Below are positions 49,510 through 59,190 of a DNA stretch of 64,000 bases, piece after piece; the first letter of the stretch is position 1, and the number at the start of each line of letters is the position of its first letter. The notes under the pieces are model-generated. The model was not told the DNA's origin, ran no database searches, and saw only the letters and a list, made by a program, of their open reading frames with translations. The stretch comes from CAVOXO01 sp963700425 (GTDB lineage: Bacteria; Actinomycetota; Acidimicrobiia; Acidimicrobiales; Microtrichaceae): the NCBI GenBank assembly GCA_963700425.1, contig CAVOXO010000001.1, positions 1,674,001 through 1,738,000 of the forward strand, in the 5' to 3' direction. The translations under genes were made by a program, and so were the position numbers.

Positions 49510-50490
49510 TCAGGGCCCGACGTCGAGGATGATCTTGCCGATGTTGGCATTCGACTCCATGCGGGAGTGAGCTGCGGCAACGTCTGCGAACTCGAAATGG
49601 GAGTCGATCACGGGCCTCAGCACCCCGGCGTCGAATCCGGGGAGGACCTCGTTCGCGACGCGACGGGCGATGAGGATCTTCTCCTCGAGGGGTCGGGACC
49701 GCAACGTTGTCCCGATGAGATGGACCTTCTTGACGAGGAGGGATCCCACCGGAACCTCCGCCTTTCCGCCGCCCATCACGCCGACCTGGATGATCCGCCC
49801 TCCCACGGCGGACGCGGTGATGTTGCGTCCGACGTAGTCACCGCCGATCACATCGAGCACGACATCGACGCCGCGACCCGCCGTGAAGTCGGACACGGCC
49901 TCGACGAAGTCGTGCTCCCGATAGTCGACGGCCACGTCGGCCCCGAGACCGCGACAGGTATCGAGCTTTCCCGACGAGGCCGTTGTCACGACGTGAGCCC
50001 CGATGGAGCGGGCGATCTGGATCGCCGCGGTGCCCACACCCGAGCCGCCGGCGTGAACCAGCGCGATTCCGCCCGGGGCGAGGCCGCCCTGCACCACCAG
50101 GGCATCGAAGGCGGTGACGAACGCCTCCGGTACGCCGCCGGCCTCGCGCAGCGACATCGACGAAGGAACGGCCATCAGTGTCCGCTCGTGGGTGACGACA
50201 CGTGAGGCGTACGCGCCGCCCGCCACGATGCCCATGACCTCGTCTCCCACGCCGGCCTCGACGACGCGACCACCCACGGCGCTCACGGTCCCGGCGTACT
50301 CGAGTCCGGGAATCTCCAGTGCCATCGGCGGTCCGGGATACAGGCCCATCCGTTGGAGGATGTCGGCGCGGTTGACTCCGACCGTGGTGACGTCGACGAC
50401 GACCTCCTCGGGTCCGGGTTCGGGGTCGTCGACCTCCCGGACCGTGAGTACCTCTGGGCCGCCGTACGAGTCGAGCACCACTGCGCGCAT
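49510..50490 (-). CDS. NAD(P)H quinone oxidoreductase, zinc-independent (PIG3-like)
   Basis: A 326-residue medium-chain reductase. VGVNRADILQRMGLYPGPP near residue 40 is the PIG3/quinone reductase N-terminal block without zinc ligands. The Rossmann motif is LVHAGGSGVGTAAIQIARS at about residues 143-161. GVDVVLDVIGGDY and the late EVLPGFDAGVLRPVIDSHF also fit. It should transfer hydride from NADPH to quinones or enones. Single gene, convergent with the decarboxylase, divergent from the DUF971 gene. Confidence 0.9.
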   Translation of the reverse strand: MRAVVLDSYGGPEVLTVREVDDPEPGPEEVVVDVTTVGVNRADILQRMGLYPGPPMALEIPGLEYAGTVSAVGGRVVEAGVGDEVMGIVAGGAYASRVVTHERTLMAVPSSMSLREAGGVPEAFVTAFDALVVQGGLAPGGIALVHAGGSGVGTAAIQIARSIGAHVVTTASSGKLDTCRGLGADVAVDYREHDFVEAVSDFTAGRGVDVVLDVIGGDYVGRNITASAVGGRIIQVGVMGGGKAEVPVGSLLVKKVHLIGTTLRSRPLEEKILIARRVANEVLPGFDAGVLRPVIDSHFEFADVAAAHSRMESNANIGKIILDVGP

Positions 50491-50557
50491 GGCTCGACGC
50501 TACCCGCACCGTGGCGAACGGTCTCCTCGCCGGCGACCGTCTGGGAGACTCCCTCCG

Positions 50558-50914
50558 ATGACCGCCCGCACCCCCGACGTGTCCGACATCGAGATCGACC
50601 GGGACGCCGCCGAGATGCGGCTCGCCTGGGCCGACGGGGTCACCGGCACCCTGTCACTCATGGAGGTTCGGCTCGCCTGTCCGTGCGCCCAGTGCCGCGG
50701 CCGCCGTGATCGCGACGAGATCGTGTGGCCCGAGGCACGCTCCCCCCAGCCGTTGGCGGTCGAGACTGCGGAGCTGGTGGGCGCCTGGGGCCTCTCGATC
50801 ACCTGGAACGACGGACACGCCACGGGCATCTATCCCTTCGAGGCGATGCGAGCATGGTGTGCCGCCGGGTCGATCGAGGTGCCTCCCGACTCGGGACTCG
50901 GCGGGATCGGCTGA
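50558..50914 (+). CDS. DUF971 domain protein
   Basis: A 118-residue protein of the DUF971/gamma-butyrobetaine-hydroxylase N-terminal-like fold. LRLACPCAQCRGRRD-type residues (RLACPCAQCRGR) carry the conserved cysteines that can bind metal, and YPFEAMRAWC ends the domain. Stand-alone DUF971 proteins often occur beside Fe-S or molybdenum enzyme genes; here a molybdopterin oxidoreductase starts 71 bases downstream. A role in cofactor or cluster delivery is inference. Confidence 0.78.
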   Translation: MTARTPDVSDIEIDRDAAEMRLAWADGVTGTLSLMEVRLACPCAQCRGRRDRDEIVWPEARSPQPLAVETAELVGAWGLSITWNDGHATGIYPFEAMRAWCAAGSIEVPPDSGLGGIG

Positions 50915-50985
50915 CCGGTAGTCTCGACATCCCGACAGCCGACGCCCGACGCCGGGAAGGTCGAACCGGGGCCGAGGGGGCCGAC

Positions 50986-53179
50986 ATGAGCGACACCGAT
51001 CTGGAGTTCCACTACCGGACCTGCCCGTTGTGCGAGGCCACGTGTGGGCTCGAGATCGCCCACCGGGACGGGGAGATCGTCCGCATCCGAGGCGATCGCG
51101 ACGACCCGTTCTCCAGGGGCTACATCTGCCCCAAGGGAACGACCCTCGGCAAACTGTTCGACGATCCCGATCGCCTCCGTGAGCCTCTGGTGCGGCGCGA
51201 CGGCGCTCTCGTTCCGGCTACATGGGACGAGGCGTTCGCGGCGGTGGCCGAGGGGCTCGGCCGGATCTGGGCCGACGATGACCGTGACGCCGTGGCCCTG
51301 TACCTCGGAAATCCGAACGCCCATACGGTCGCCGGCGCGATCATGGGGCGGCCGCTCATCATGGCCCTGGGGACCCACAACGTCTACTCGGCGTCGACGG
51401 TGGACCAGATGGCGATGCACGCCTCGGCGGGCCACATGTTCGGCAACCCCATGGCCATCGCCGTGCCCGACCTCGACCGCACCGACTACCTGCTCGTGTT
51501 GGGTGCCAACCCCATGGAATCCAACGGGAGCCTCTGCACCGCTCCCGACTTCCCCGGCCGTCTCGACCGCCTGGCCGAGCGTGGCGGTCACCTCGTCGTC
51601 GTGGACCCGAGACGAACGAAGACCGCCCAGCGGGCGGACGAACACCTGGCGATCCGCCCGGGAACCGACGCGCTGTGGCTCGCCGCGTTGGTCACCGAGA
51701 TCGCCGCGGCCAACCGCGTCGATCTGGGTGCCGTGGAACGGTTCGTCAACGGGCTCGCCGAGACCATCGAGGCCCTGGCCCCGTTCACCGCGACGTCGGT
51801 GGCCGACGCCACCGGCATCGCGGCGGAGACGACCCGGCGGATCGCCCGCGAGTTGTGCGACGCGCCCACGGCCGCCTGCTACAGCAGAATCGGCGCCCAG
51901 ACCACTCCGTACGGAACGCTCGCCTCGTGGTTGACCGATGTCGTCTCACTCGTCACCGGGAACCTGGACTCCCCCGGCGGGGCCATGTTCCCGAGGGCTG
52001 CGATCGCCGCCCCCGCCGAGCCCGAGCCGCGTCCGGGCCGCGGATTCCGCACAGGACGGTGGCACTCCCGCGTCAAGGGCCACCCCGAAGTTCGTGGCGA
52101 ACTCCCCGTCTCGACCCTTGCCGACGAGATCGAGGTACCCGGCCGCGGCCAGGTTCGCGGTCTCATCACGGTGGCCGGCAACCCGGCGCTGTCGTGCCCC
52201 AACTCGGACCGCCTCGACGCCGCGCTGGCAGGACTCGACTTCATGGTGTCGGTCGACATCTATCTCAACGAAACGACCCGCCACGCCGATGTCATCCTCC
52301 CCCCGCCCTCGGCGCTGGCCAAGCAGCACATGGACCTGGCCTTCATGTCGTTCTCGATCCGCAACTACGTCAACTTCTCGCCACCCATGCACCCCGTCGA
52401 CGCTCCCGGCGAGCCCGGAATGGCCGAACACGAGATCCTCGCCCGGCTGAGCCTCATCGCCTCGGGCCTCGGGTCGGACGCCGACCCGATCGTGATCTAC
52501 GACCTCGTTCTCGACCAACTCCGATACGCGCTCGGGCGCGGATGGTCAGCGCACCACCGAAACCGATCCCGTGGATCAGATGCTGGACACCATGCTCCGG
52601 AACGGCAGCTACTCCGACATGAGCCTCGAACTCCTGCGGAACACCCCCCACGGAGCAGATCTCGGGGCTCTGACCCCGAATCTGGGGGGCGTTCTGCGGA
52701 CAGAGAGTGCCATGATCGAGGTCGGCTCCCCACCTCTCCTCGGCGATCTGATCCGTCTGGAGGAGTTTCTGGCCGAGGAGCGTGACGACTCCCTCCTCCT
52801 GGTCGGACGGCGCCACCTCCGTTCGAACAACTCGTGGATGCACAACATCGCGGTGCTCACCACGGGCCCCGAACGCTGCACCCTTCAGATCCACCCCCAC
52901 GACGCAGAGCGCCTGGGCTGCGAGCACGAAGGTGTGGCCACCGTCGCATCCGCGGCGGGCACGGTCCAGAGCACGGTCGAGGTCACCGACGAGATCGCGC
53001 CGGGCACGGTGAGCCTCCCCCACGGCTGGGGACACGACCACGACGACATCGGACTGTCGACCGCCCGGCTCACGCCGGGCGTCAACTCCAATGTGCTGAC
53101 GTCCGACGATGACATCGACCCGCTGTCGGGAACGGCTCGTCTCAACGGGATTCCCGTGACCGTCGAGCCCGTTCGCTGA
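50986..53179 (+). CDS. Molybdopterin-dependent oxidoreductase (one frameshift)
   Basis: About 730 residues when corrected. The N-terminal [4Fe-4S] domain has CPLCEATCGLEI and YICPKG, four cysteines in the formate-dehydrogenase/nitrate-reductase spacing. NAHTVAGAIMGRPLIMALGT, LVLGANPMESNGSL, VVVDPRRTKTAQRAD and GLITVAGNPALSCPN bind the bis-MGD cofactor. The molydopterin-dinucleotide domain ends with LTPGVNSNVLTSDDDIDPLSG. No twin-arginine signal is present, so it is cytoplasmic. The frame breaks near 52551. No electron-transfer subunit genes are adjacent. Substrate unknown. Confidence 0.88.
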
Positions 53180-53301
53180 GCCGCCGCCGGGGTCGGTCAC
53201 GACGTCGGCACTGTCCTGCATCGATGGCCGCAGCAGGTTCCGATGCCGGTAGTCTCACCCGACGGATCGAAGCGACAGGGGGCAGCGTGAGGGGACATCG
53301 G

Positions 53302-55623
53302 ATGAGGGGGGCGTGCGTCGCAGCCGCCGTCGCGGTGTTCGCTGCGGGTTGCAGCGACGGAGTAGCGGCCGGGGAGGCGAACTCGACCGTTGAGGCCGGG
53401 GCGACCACGTCGGTCACGTCCAACCCCTCGTTGGAGGTCCGGCCCTCGGTCCGTCAGGTCACCGTGACCGGCGTGGCCCCCGACACGTTGTTGAGCCTGA
53501 CCGACGCGTTCGGCGTCGATGTCGCCACCGCCCAGGCCGACGTCGACGGCAACCACATCTTCCGGCTCGTGGAACCCGGTTCCGGTTACCGCGTCGTCGT
53601 CGACACCGGCGAGAGCTCCGAACCCTTCGACGTCGAGACGGCGGAGAGTTCACTCCCCGGACCCGCGTTCTACGCCGACCAGAAGATCGTCGATGGCTAC
53701 CAGTACATCGAGACCCGTGACGGCACCACGTTGGCCGCCGCGGTGTACCTCCCTCCCGGCGAGGGTCCGTTCCCCACCGTCGTCGAGTATTCGGGATACG
53801 ACCCCGCCGACCCCACCCAGGACCTCAAGGGGACGGTGGAGAAGCTCGGGATCGACGCCGAGGGACTCTGCGACACCATCAGCGTCGTCTGCCGGACCCC
53901 CGCCCAGCCGTCGTCGCTCATTCTCTCGGCCATGGGATACGCGGTCGTGTCGGTCAACATGCGCGGCACCGGGTGCTCGGGCGGGGCCTACGACTTCTTC
54001 GAGGAGCTCCAGACCCTCGACGGCTATGACGTCATCGAGACCGTTGCCGCACAGCCCTGGGTGCGTCACAACGCCGTCGGGATGGTGGGGCTCAGCTATC
54101 CCGGGATCAGCCAACTGTGGGTGGCGGCCTCGAACCCGCCGCACCTCGCGGCGATCGCCCCGTTGTCGATCTTCGACGACGTCGCACGCGGCGTGCTCGC
54201 TCCCGGTGGTGTCTTCAATGAGGGGTTCGCCCTCTCGTGGGCGGGCCAGGTGCTCGAGAAGGCGAAGCCCTACGGCCAGGGATGGGAACAGACGCTCGTC
54301 GACCAGGGCGACACGACCTGCGCCGAGAACCAGAAGCTGCGGTCACAGAACGTCGACCCGGTCTCCAAGGCTCGCTCCTACCCGTACTACGCGCCCGCCG
54401 TCGCCGATCCGCTCAACCCCGCGCTGTTCGTCGACCGCATCAACGTGCCGGTGTTCACCACGGGGGCGTGGCAGGACGAACAGACCGGCCCCCGGTTCTC
54501 GAACCTCTGGAACAGATTCGAGAAGTCGCCCCTGTTCCGTGCCATCGGCTTCAACGGCGCCCACGCGGACGGGTATTCACCCGAGACGCTCACCGAGCTG
54601 AAGTTGTTCCTCGACATCACCGTCGCGCAGGAGCGCACCGAGATGTCCGGCGGACTCAAGCTCCTCCTCCCCCTGGTGATGCAGGAGGTGTTCAAGTCCG
54701 AGACCTCGATCCCCGACGAACGACTCCTCGACGGAACCATCGAGGAGATCACCGAGACCTACCGGAACGAACCACCGATCACCATCCTGTGGGACCGGGG
54801 CGGTTCGCCGGAGAACCCCGGTGCCCCCGTCGCCGGGGGATCGACCAGCTTCGACGCCTGGCCACCACGCCGGGCCGCTCAGGCGTGGTACTTCGGAGCC
54901 GACGGCCAACTGACGCAGTCTCGACCGACCGCTGCGCAGAGCGCCTCGGAGTACCGCTACGACCCCGACCTCGGGAGCAAGGTCACCCTTCCCGGAGACC
55001 TGCAGGGCCAGGCGTTCTGGTCACTCCCCGAATGGTCCTGGGAGGCCGACGCTCCCGGTGACGCCGCGGTGTTCGTGTCCGATCCGTTGACCACCGACAC
55101 CGTGATGCTGGGGGGCGGTTCGGCCGACCTGTGGTTGCGCACCGACGTGGGCAACGTCGAGGTCGGAGTCACCCTCTCCGAGGTGCGACCCGACGGCAAC
55201 GAGACCTACGTGCAGTCGGGCGTCATGCGCACGACCAACCGTGCAGTGACGTCGGAGTCCAGCGAGATCGACCCGGTGCATTCGGGACTCGAATCCGATG
55301 CGCTCGAACTCGCTCCGGGTGAGTGGACCGAGGCCCGGCTCGAGATCATGCCGGCGACCCACGTCTTCCGGGCCGGTTCCCGTCTGCGGATCTCGGTCCA
55401 CACCCCGGGGGGCGACAAGCCGAGGTGGAGCTGGATTCTCGACGAGTACGACGTGGATCCGACGATCACGATCGGACACGATGCGCGACACCCCTCACGA
55501 ATCGTGCTTCCCGTGGGTACGGACGTGCAGGGCTACCCTCCGGACCTGCCGCCCTGTCCGTCGTTGCGGGGTCAACCGTGCCGGCCCTTCGTGCCGTACT
55601 CGAACACCCCCGCGGACGCCTGA
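53302..55623 (+). CDS. CocE/NonD family hydrolase, lipoprotein
   Basis: A 773-residue secreted hydrolase of the X-Pro dipeptidyl-peptidase/cocaine-esterase group. The start ATG 53302 has GAGGGG a few bases upstream; GTG 53287 is also possible. The signal is VAAAVAVFAAGC with a lipobox. VVSVNMRGTGCSGG and the nucleophile GLSYPGISQ lie in the catalytic domain, with the histidine near FNGAHADGYSP. The C-terminal jelly-roll follows (LWLRTDVGNVEVGVTLSEV and SRLRISVHTPGGD). Ester or peptide substrates outside the membrane are expected. Clean frame. Confidence 0.88.
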   Translation: MRGACVAAAVAVFAAGCSDGVAAGEANSTVEAGATTSVTSNPSLEVRPSVRQVTVTGVAPDTLLSLTDAFGVDVATAQADVDGNHIFRLVEPGSGYRVVVDTGESSEPFDVETAESSLPGPAFYADQKIVDGYQYIETRDGTTLAAAVYLPPGEGPFPTVVEYSGYDPADPTQDLKGTVEKLGIDAEGLCDTISVVCRTPAQPSSLILSAMGYAVVSVNMRGTGCSGGAYDFFEELQTLDGYDVIETVAAQPWVRHNAVGMVGLSYPGISQLWVAASNPPHLAAIAPLSIFDDVARGVLAPGGVFNEGFALSWAGQVLEKAKPYGQGWEQTLVDQGDTTCAENQKLRSQNVDPVSKARSYPYYAPAVADPLNPALFVDRINVPVFTTGAWQDEQTGPRFSNLWNRFEKSPLFRAIGFNGAHADGYSPETLTELKLFLDITVAQERTEMSGGLKLLLPLVMQEVFKSETSIPDERLLDGTIEEITETYRNEPPITILWDRGGSPENPGAPVAGGSTSFDAWPPRRAAQAWYFGADGQLTQSRPTAAQSASEYRYDPDLGSKVTLPGDLQGQAFWSLPEWSWEADAPGDAAVFVSDPLTTDTVMLGGGSADLWLRTDVGNVEVGVTLSEVRPDGNETYVQSGVMRTTNRAVTSESSEIDPVHSGLESDALELAPGEWTEARLEIMPATHVFRAGSRLRISVHTPGGDKPRWSWILDEYDVDPTITIGHDARHPSRIVLPVGTDVQGYPPDLPPCPSLRGQPCRPFVPYSNTPADA

Positions 55624-55747
55624 CGAGGCCGCCGCGGTTGCCGCCGGCAACCAGGCAACGGGGAACCCGCTTGACCCCTCTCCGGACGGGTGCGGCGATC
55701 GTGACATTCTGCGGACGGAATCACCAATCGCTGCGGGTGTCGACCGT

Positions 55748-56627
55748 CTACGTGGGACGCTCGACAATCACCGAAACCGGATTCGCAGCGGCGTTCCAGG
55801 GCAGTCCGCCTACATCTGCAACAGCCGTGACGGTGAATCGCATCCGCAACGCTGAGCCGCTACCGGACTTCTTGTGGGGGGCGGAGTAGAAGGTGAGCGA
55901 TCCGGTGTCGGTCGAGAATCCACTCAGCGGCGGATCACTCACCCAGACACCAGGGGAGGTCTCATAGTCGACGTTGACGGAAAACCTCGGCGCCTTCGAG
56001 CGGCAGGCCCGCATCGTCTTTCACGTCAAGGGTCGCCTCGGCACGCCACTTCGGGTTCTCCGAGACCGCAAGCGACGACGCCCATCGAGTCGACGTACCA
56101 ACGGTCGGCGGACTGTCGTCGTCGTCGTCGTCGTCGACGTGGTGGGGCAGGGTCGGGGGAAGGGATGGTGTCCCAGGTCACCACGTCGACGGCCGGCTCG
56201 CACGCCCCCGCGAGGCGTTCCGGTCGACGGAAGATGACCTCCGCGACGCGTGCTCGGGCCGGCTCGCCTCGACCTCGGCCTCGTAGGTGAGCGTTCGGTC
56301 CAGTTCGAGAAGGGGGCCGGTGGCCGACACCGCATGTGCTGGCACGCGACCGTCACGTCGAGACTGTCGATCGAGACCGCCGTTCCGGGCAGGGGCCTCC
56401 GGGCACTCCGACATCGGGCGGTGCGTCCGTGCTGCACCGCGACCTCCATCGCCGGAGATCGCCACGTAGGTCTCCTGGCGATCCTCGATGACCGACGACG
56501 TCATCCGCGCTCCGGTGAGCGTCAGCCCGAGCAGCGCAGGAACAAGGATTCCGAGGAAGCCGATGAGGAACAGGACCACGATCAACGAGGTTCCACGCTC
56601 GTCTGCGACGCCGCATGTCAGGCCCGC
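55748..56627 (-). CDS. Prepilin-like secreted protein with poly-Asp linker (frameshifted)
   Basis: About 290 residues when corrected. It opens RGTSLIVVLFLIGFLGILVP, a pilin-like hydrophobic helix following a Gly-Thr-Ser-Leu junction. LLELDRTLTYEAEVE and VVTWDTIPSPDPAPP follow, then a run of six or seven aspartates, and a C-terminal beta-rich domain (KWRAEATLDVKDDAGLPLEG, VNVDYETSPGVWVSD, FYSAPHKKSGSGSALRMRF). The start codon is unclear; the frame reaches back to the end of the upstream pseudopilin gene. Last gene of the pseudopilin operon. Function in the pilus is inferred. Confidence 0.55.
56115..56135 (+). repeat. (GTC)7 trinucleotide repeat
   Basis: Seven perfect GTC units on the plus strand, encoding an aspartate run on the minus strand within the prepilin-like gene. 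It is the only simple repeat of this length seen in the window. Confidence 0.85.
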
Positions 56628-57097
56628 CTCTTCATGACCGTGAGCAGATCGGACTCGCCTCTGGGGTCGACCACCTCGAGCACCACTTCCTGAACTCCGA
56701 GATCGGCCGCGTCGTTCGGCGGACAGGTGGGAGCGAAGTAGGCGGACGACGGTCGCCGGGCTGATTGACGCACGCCTGCCAGAACGACACGGACCGGACG
56801 GTGACCGTGAACCCGGGCTCGCTGACGGTCAGCGCCGGGATGATAGTCGGGACTGCCGCTGCACCCCGACCTGGGGATGTACGCCATGTCGGGGTTCTGC
56901 AGCTGCTCGGCCGCAGATCGTAGAAGCGTCTCGCCCCGGGCGCTGAGCCGTTGATCCGCATTGGCCTTGGTCGTCGTCGCCAGACCCACGGCTGCGGTGA
57001 TGGCCACGAGCGACAGGATGGCGATGGCGATGATGGATTCGAGGAGCGTCTCGCCACGCTCTCCTCGGTGATGGGCGTCGGGGCGGTCAGGTTCCAT
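56618..57097 (-). CDS. Type II/IV pseudopilin (two compensating frameshifts)
   Basis: A 160-residue protein. ERGETLLESIIAIAILSLVAITA is the prepilin N-methylation motif (seen as RGETLLESIIAIAILS): cleavage after Gly and a Glu at +5 followed by the hydrophobic helix. The globular part has CSGSPDYHPALTVSEPG and VRSVSFWQACVNQ in two frames, then LGVQEVVLEVVDPRGESD. It starts inside the upstream gene (11-base overlap), so the two are translationally coupled. Probably a minor pseudopilin of a secretion or pilus machine not encoded here. Confidence 0.68.
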   Translation of the reverse strand: MEPDRPDAHHRGERGETLLESIIAIAILSLVAITAAVGLATTTKANADQRLSARGETLLRSAAEQLQNPDMAYIPRSGCSGSPDYHPGADRQRARVHGHRPVRVVLAGVRQSARRPSSAYFAPTCPPNDAADLGVQEVVLEVVDPRGESDLLTVMKRRA

Positions 57098-58412
57098 TGA
57101 CCTCTACCGTTCCGTTGCCGCTGACCTTCAGGCTCTTGCCGATCACGGCCCCGAGTCGGAGCCCTCCTCCACCGGCCCCCAACGCCACCTGGTTCGATGC
57201 GGGAGCGTAGACGGGCTCCGGAGAAGAGCATCAGGTCGGCCCCTCCCGAGATCGAGACCCCGCTCGTGTTGGTGCGTGATTGGTAGAGCAGCACGCCGGC
57301 GTACAACCCGGTGCTCATCGGACGGAGATCGACCTCGGAGTTTCCCGACACCGAGAAGTCGCCCTCGTGGCCGCCGCATCCCGACGGGGCGTGGAGACCG
57401 CATCCGTTGAAGATGAACACGCCATTGCCCTCCACCTCGCCGTTGCCGCTGATCTTGAATCCCTTGTGGAGGACGTAGATGCCCGGCAACAGGGTGGCAT
57501 CACCGCTCAGGGACAGTTTCGAGTTGTAGATGCCAGGGAGCACACGCCTCCCGAGCACGACCCGGAGGGCATTCCGGCCTCGTCGGGGGCGGGAAGGTAT
57601 CCGAGGGGATCGGGAAGGGGAGCCGGATAGGACCCCGGGGGGAAAACGGGCTGACCCTGCTGGCGTCGCAGCCGGCGCACGTCCCACCGGCCAGGATCTT
57701 GAAGTCCTCGGTCACCGAGAGGCGCGAGTTGCTGCCGCTCATCTGGACGGCGCCGGGCGTCGAGGAGTTGACGAACGCGTTCCCGTCGACCGTCAGGTTG
57801 CCGTTGCCCTGCACCGACAGAGGGTTCCCTCCGCCGAGGGAGAACAACTCCGCAGGCAGAACCGGGCCGACGACGGCGTCGGCGGTGCGTCCGTCGAGGC
57901 TGCCGTCGAGGGCGAACTCGAACTCGTTGGACCGGGTGACCGACAGCGTGACGACCCGAGGCGGCGTACCCGATGTGGAACACGCCACGGGCATCGCAGG
58001 AGACCGTCGGCGACTGGGACAACCCCGACACGAGCGATCTCGACGCCAACAGGGTTCCACCCGAGTCGCACGCCGTCCGGACGAGATCCCGAAGGGTCCT
58101 CGATGACCGTCGATACTCGTACGCGCTATCGAGCCGTCACCGACGGATCCAGAGTCACCAGGAGCACGCCGGCGCGGCACTCGGACCCGCTGAGTCGCTG
58201 GGCGCCTTGGACGTCCCGAGCGAACGTGACCGACACGAACTGGGCGGTGGTGGCATCGAGATGGCGTTCGAGGCTGTCGCTGTGTGGAGCACGCCGGTGA
58301 TACTGATCGCCGTCGCTGCGATCGAGATCAACGCCAATATGACAAGCGATACCAACACCTCGACGAGGGTGAATCCGGCAGCGCTTCGCCGCCTCCCCAG
58401 GCAGTCCTCCAT
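57087..58412 (-). CDS. Pseudopilin with N-terminal methylation motif and DUF7305-like beta domain (frameshifted)
   Basis: About 440 residues when corrected. SAAGFTLVEVLVSLVILALI is a classic prepilin cleavage/methylation segment. SVTFARDVQGAQRLSGSEC, RTACDSGGTLLASRSLVSG and VTLSVTRSNEFEFALDG form a PilW-like pseudopilin body. The chain then continues into repeated glycine-asparagine strands (LSVQGNGNLTVDGNAFVNSS, GIYVLHKGFKISGNGEVEGN, SVSGNSEVDLRPM), as in DUF7305 of pilus-associated proteins. It may be one fused protein or two genes joined by errors; at least four breaks are needed. First gene of the operon. Confidence 0.6.
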
Positions 58413-58794
58413 GCCGTCGATGTAGTCTGCTCTAGGAGATGTTCAAGCGCCAAATCACCCGAGACGCACCGCTCGCGACAAACCGGTCCACCATCGGACC
58501 CCGCCCGCACAGTCGTTGCTCAGGTGCAGAAAATCAAGGTGTTCGGCGCGGACGTCTGCTGCCCGGCGAATCAACCGCTCCTTGGCAACGCGCGTCGTCC
58601 GCCTGCCCACCCTACGCAACCTCGACCATCACCTTGCTGGGTCCATGCACCTAAGCGCGGAGTCCCGCTTCCGGATTTTCAGCCAGATCAACCTCTCACC
58701 ATTGTGCTACATGTCACACTTTCCACAATGGGGAAATGTGAATCGCCTCACGTGCGGCCCACCCCCGCCAGAGCGGTTCTCGTGATGCGAGAAC
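58413..58794. other. Gene-free, A/T-richer stretch with an inverted repeat
   Basis: Nothing coding is supported here. The base composition is visibly less G/C rich than the flanks. TCACA-C-TTTCC (58714-58724) pairs with GGAAATGTGA (58732-58741) with one bulged base, making a possible operator or stem-loop ahead of the SDR remnant. Confidence 0.45.
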
Positions 58795-59190
58795 GTGCCG
58801 AGGTCGCCACGGCGAGCTGGTCGGCAGCGATTGGCCCGCGAATTCACTCAACGGGGCCACAACCTGATTCTAGTCAATCCATCTCCCAGCCTGTCGACCA
58901 ATCGGACGGAACTTGGGGCGGACGTCGGGGGCGTTCGCGATCTAGCCGACGAGATCGCATCAACCGGTGTTCCGATCAACGCTTTCGGAACGAACGTCAT
59001 GGACTTGCCCGGGTTCCATGAGGCCGCCGGGTCTCACCAGCTTGAGGTCCGAGATGGAGTTGAACCGTACGTCCAGCTCAAGCGCCTGGGAACGATGGCG
59101 GAGTTCGCGCCGTTCGCCATGGCATTCCTCGGCGGATCCAGCGGATTCACCACGGGCCAGTCGGTGGCCTACGCGGGCAGGTGGGTCTGA
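58795..59190 (+). pseudogene. Short-chain dehydrogenase remnant
   Basis: About 131 residues. LAREFTQRGHNLILVNPS resembles the end of the SDR glycine-rich helix and second strand, but the TGxxxGIG motif is destroyed. LADEIASTGVPINAFG is followed, after a large internal loss, by the C-terminal MAEFAPFAMAFLGGSSGFTTGQSVAYAGRWV pattern (late FLGGSSGFTTGQ). The catalytic Ser, Tyr-x-x-x-Lys region is missing, so the product cannot be active. It lies on the far side of an A/T-richer gap and is antisense to the run-on end of the LLM gene. Confidence 0.6.

Noticed and set aside
48024..49580. 518-codon minus-strand open frame
   Set aside because: Antisense to the aromatic amino acid decarboxylase, which has complete catalytic motifs.
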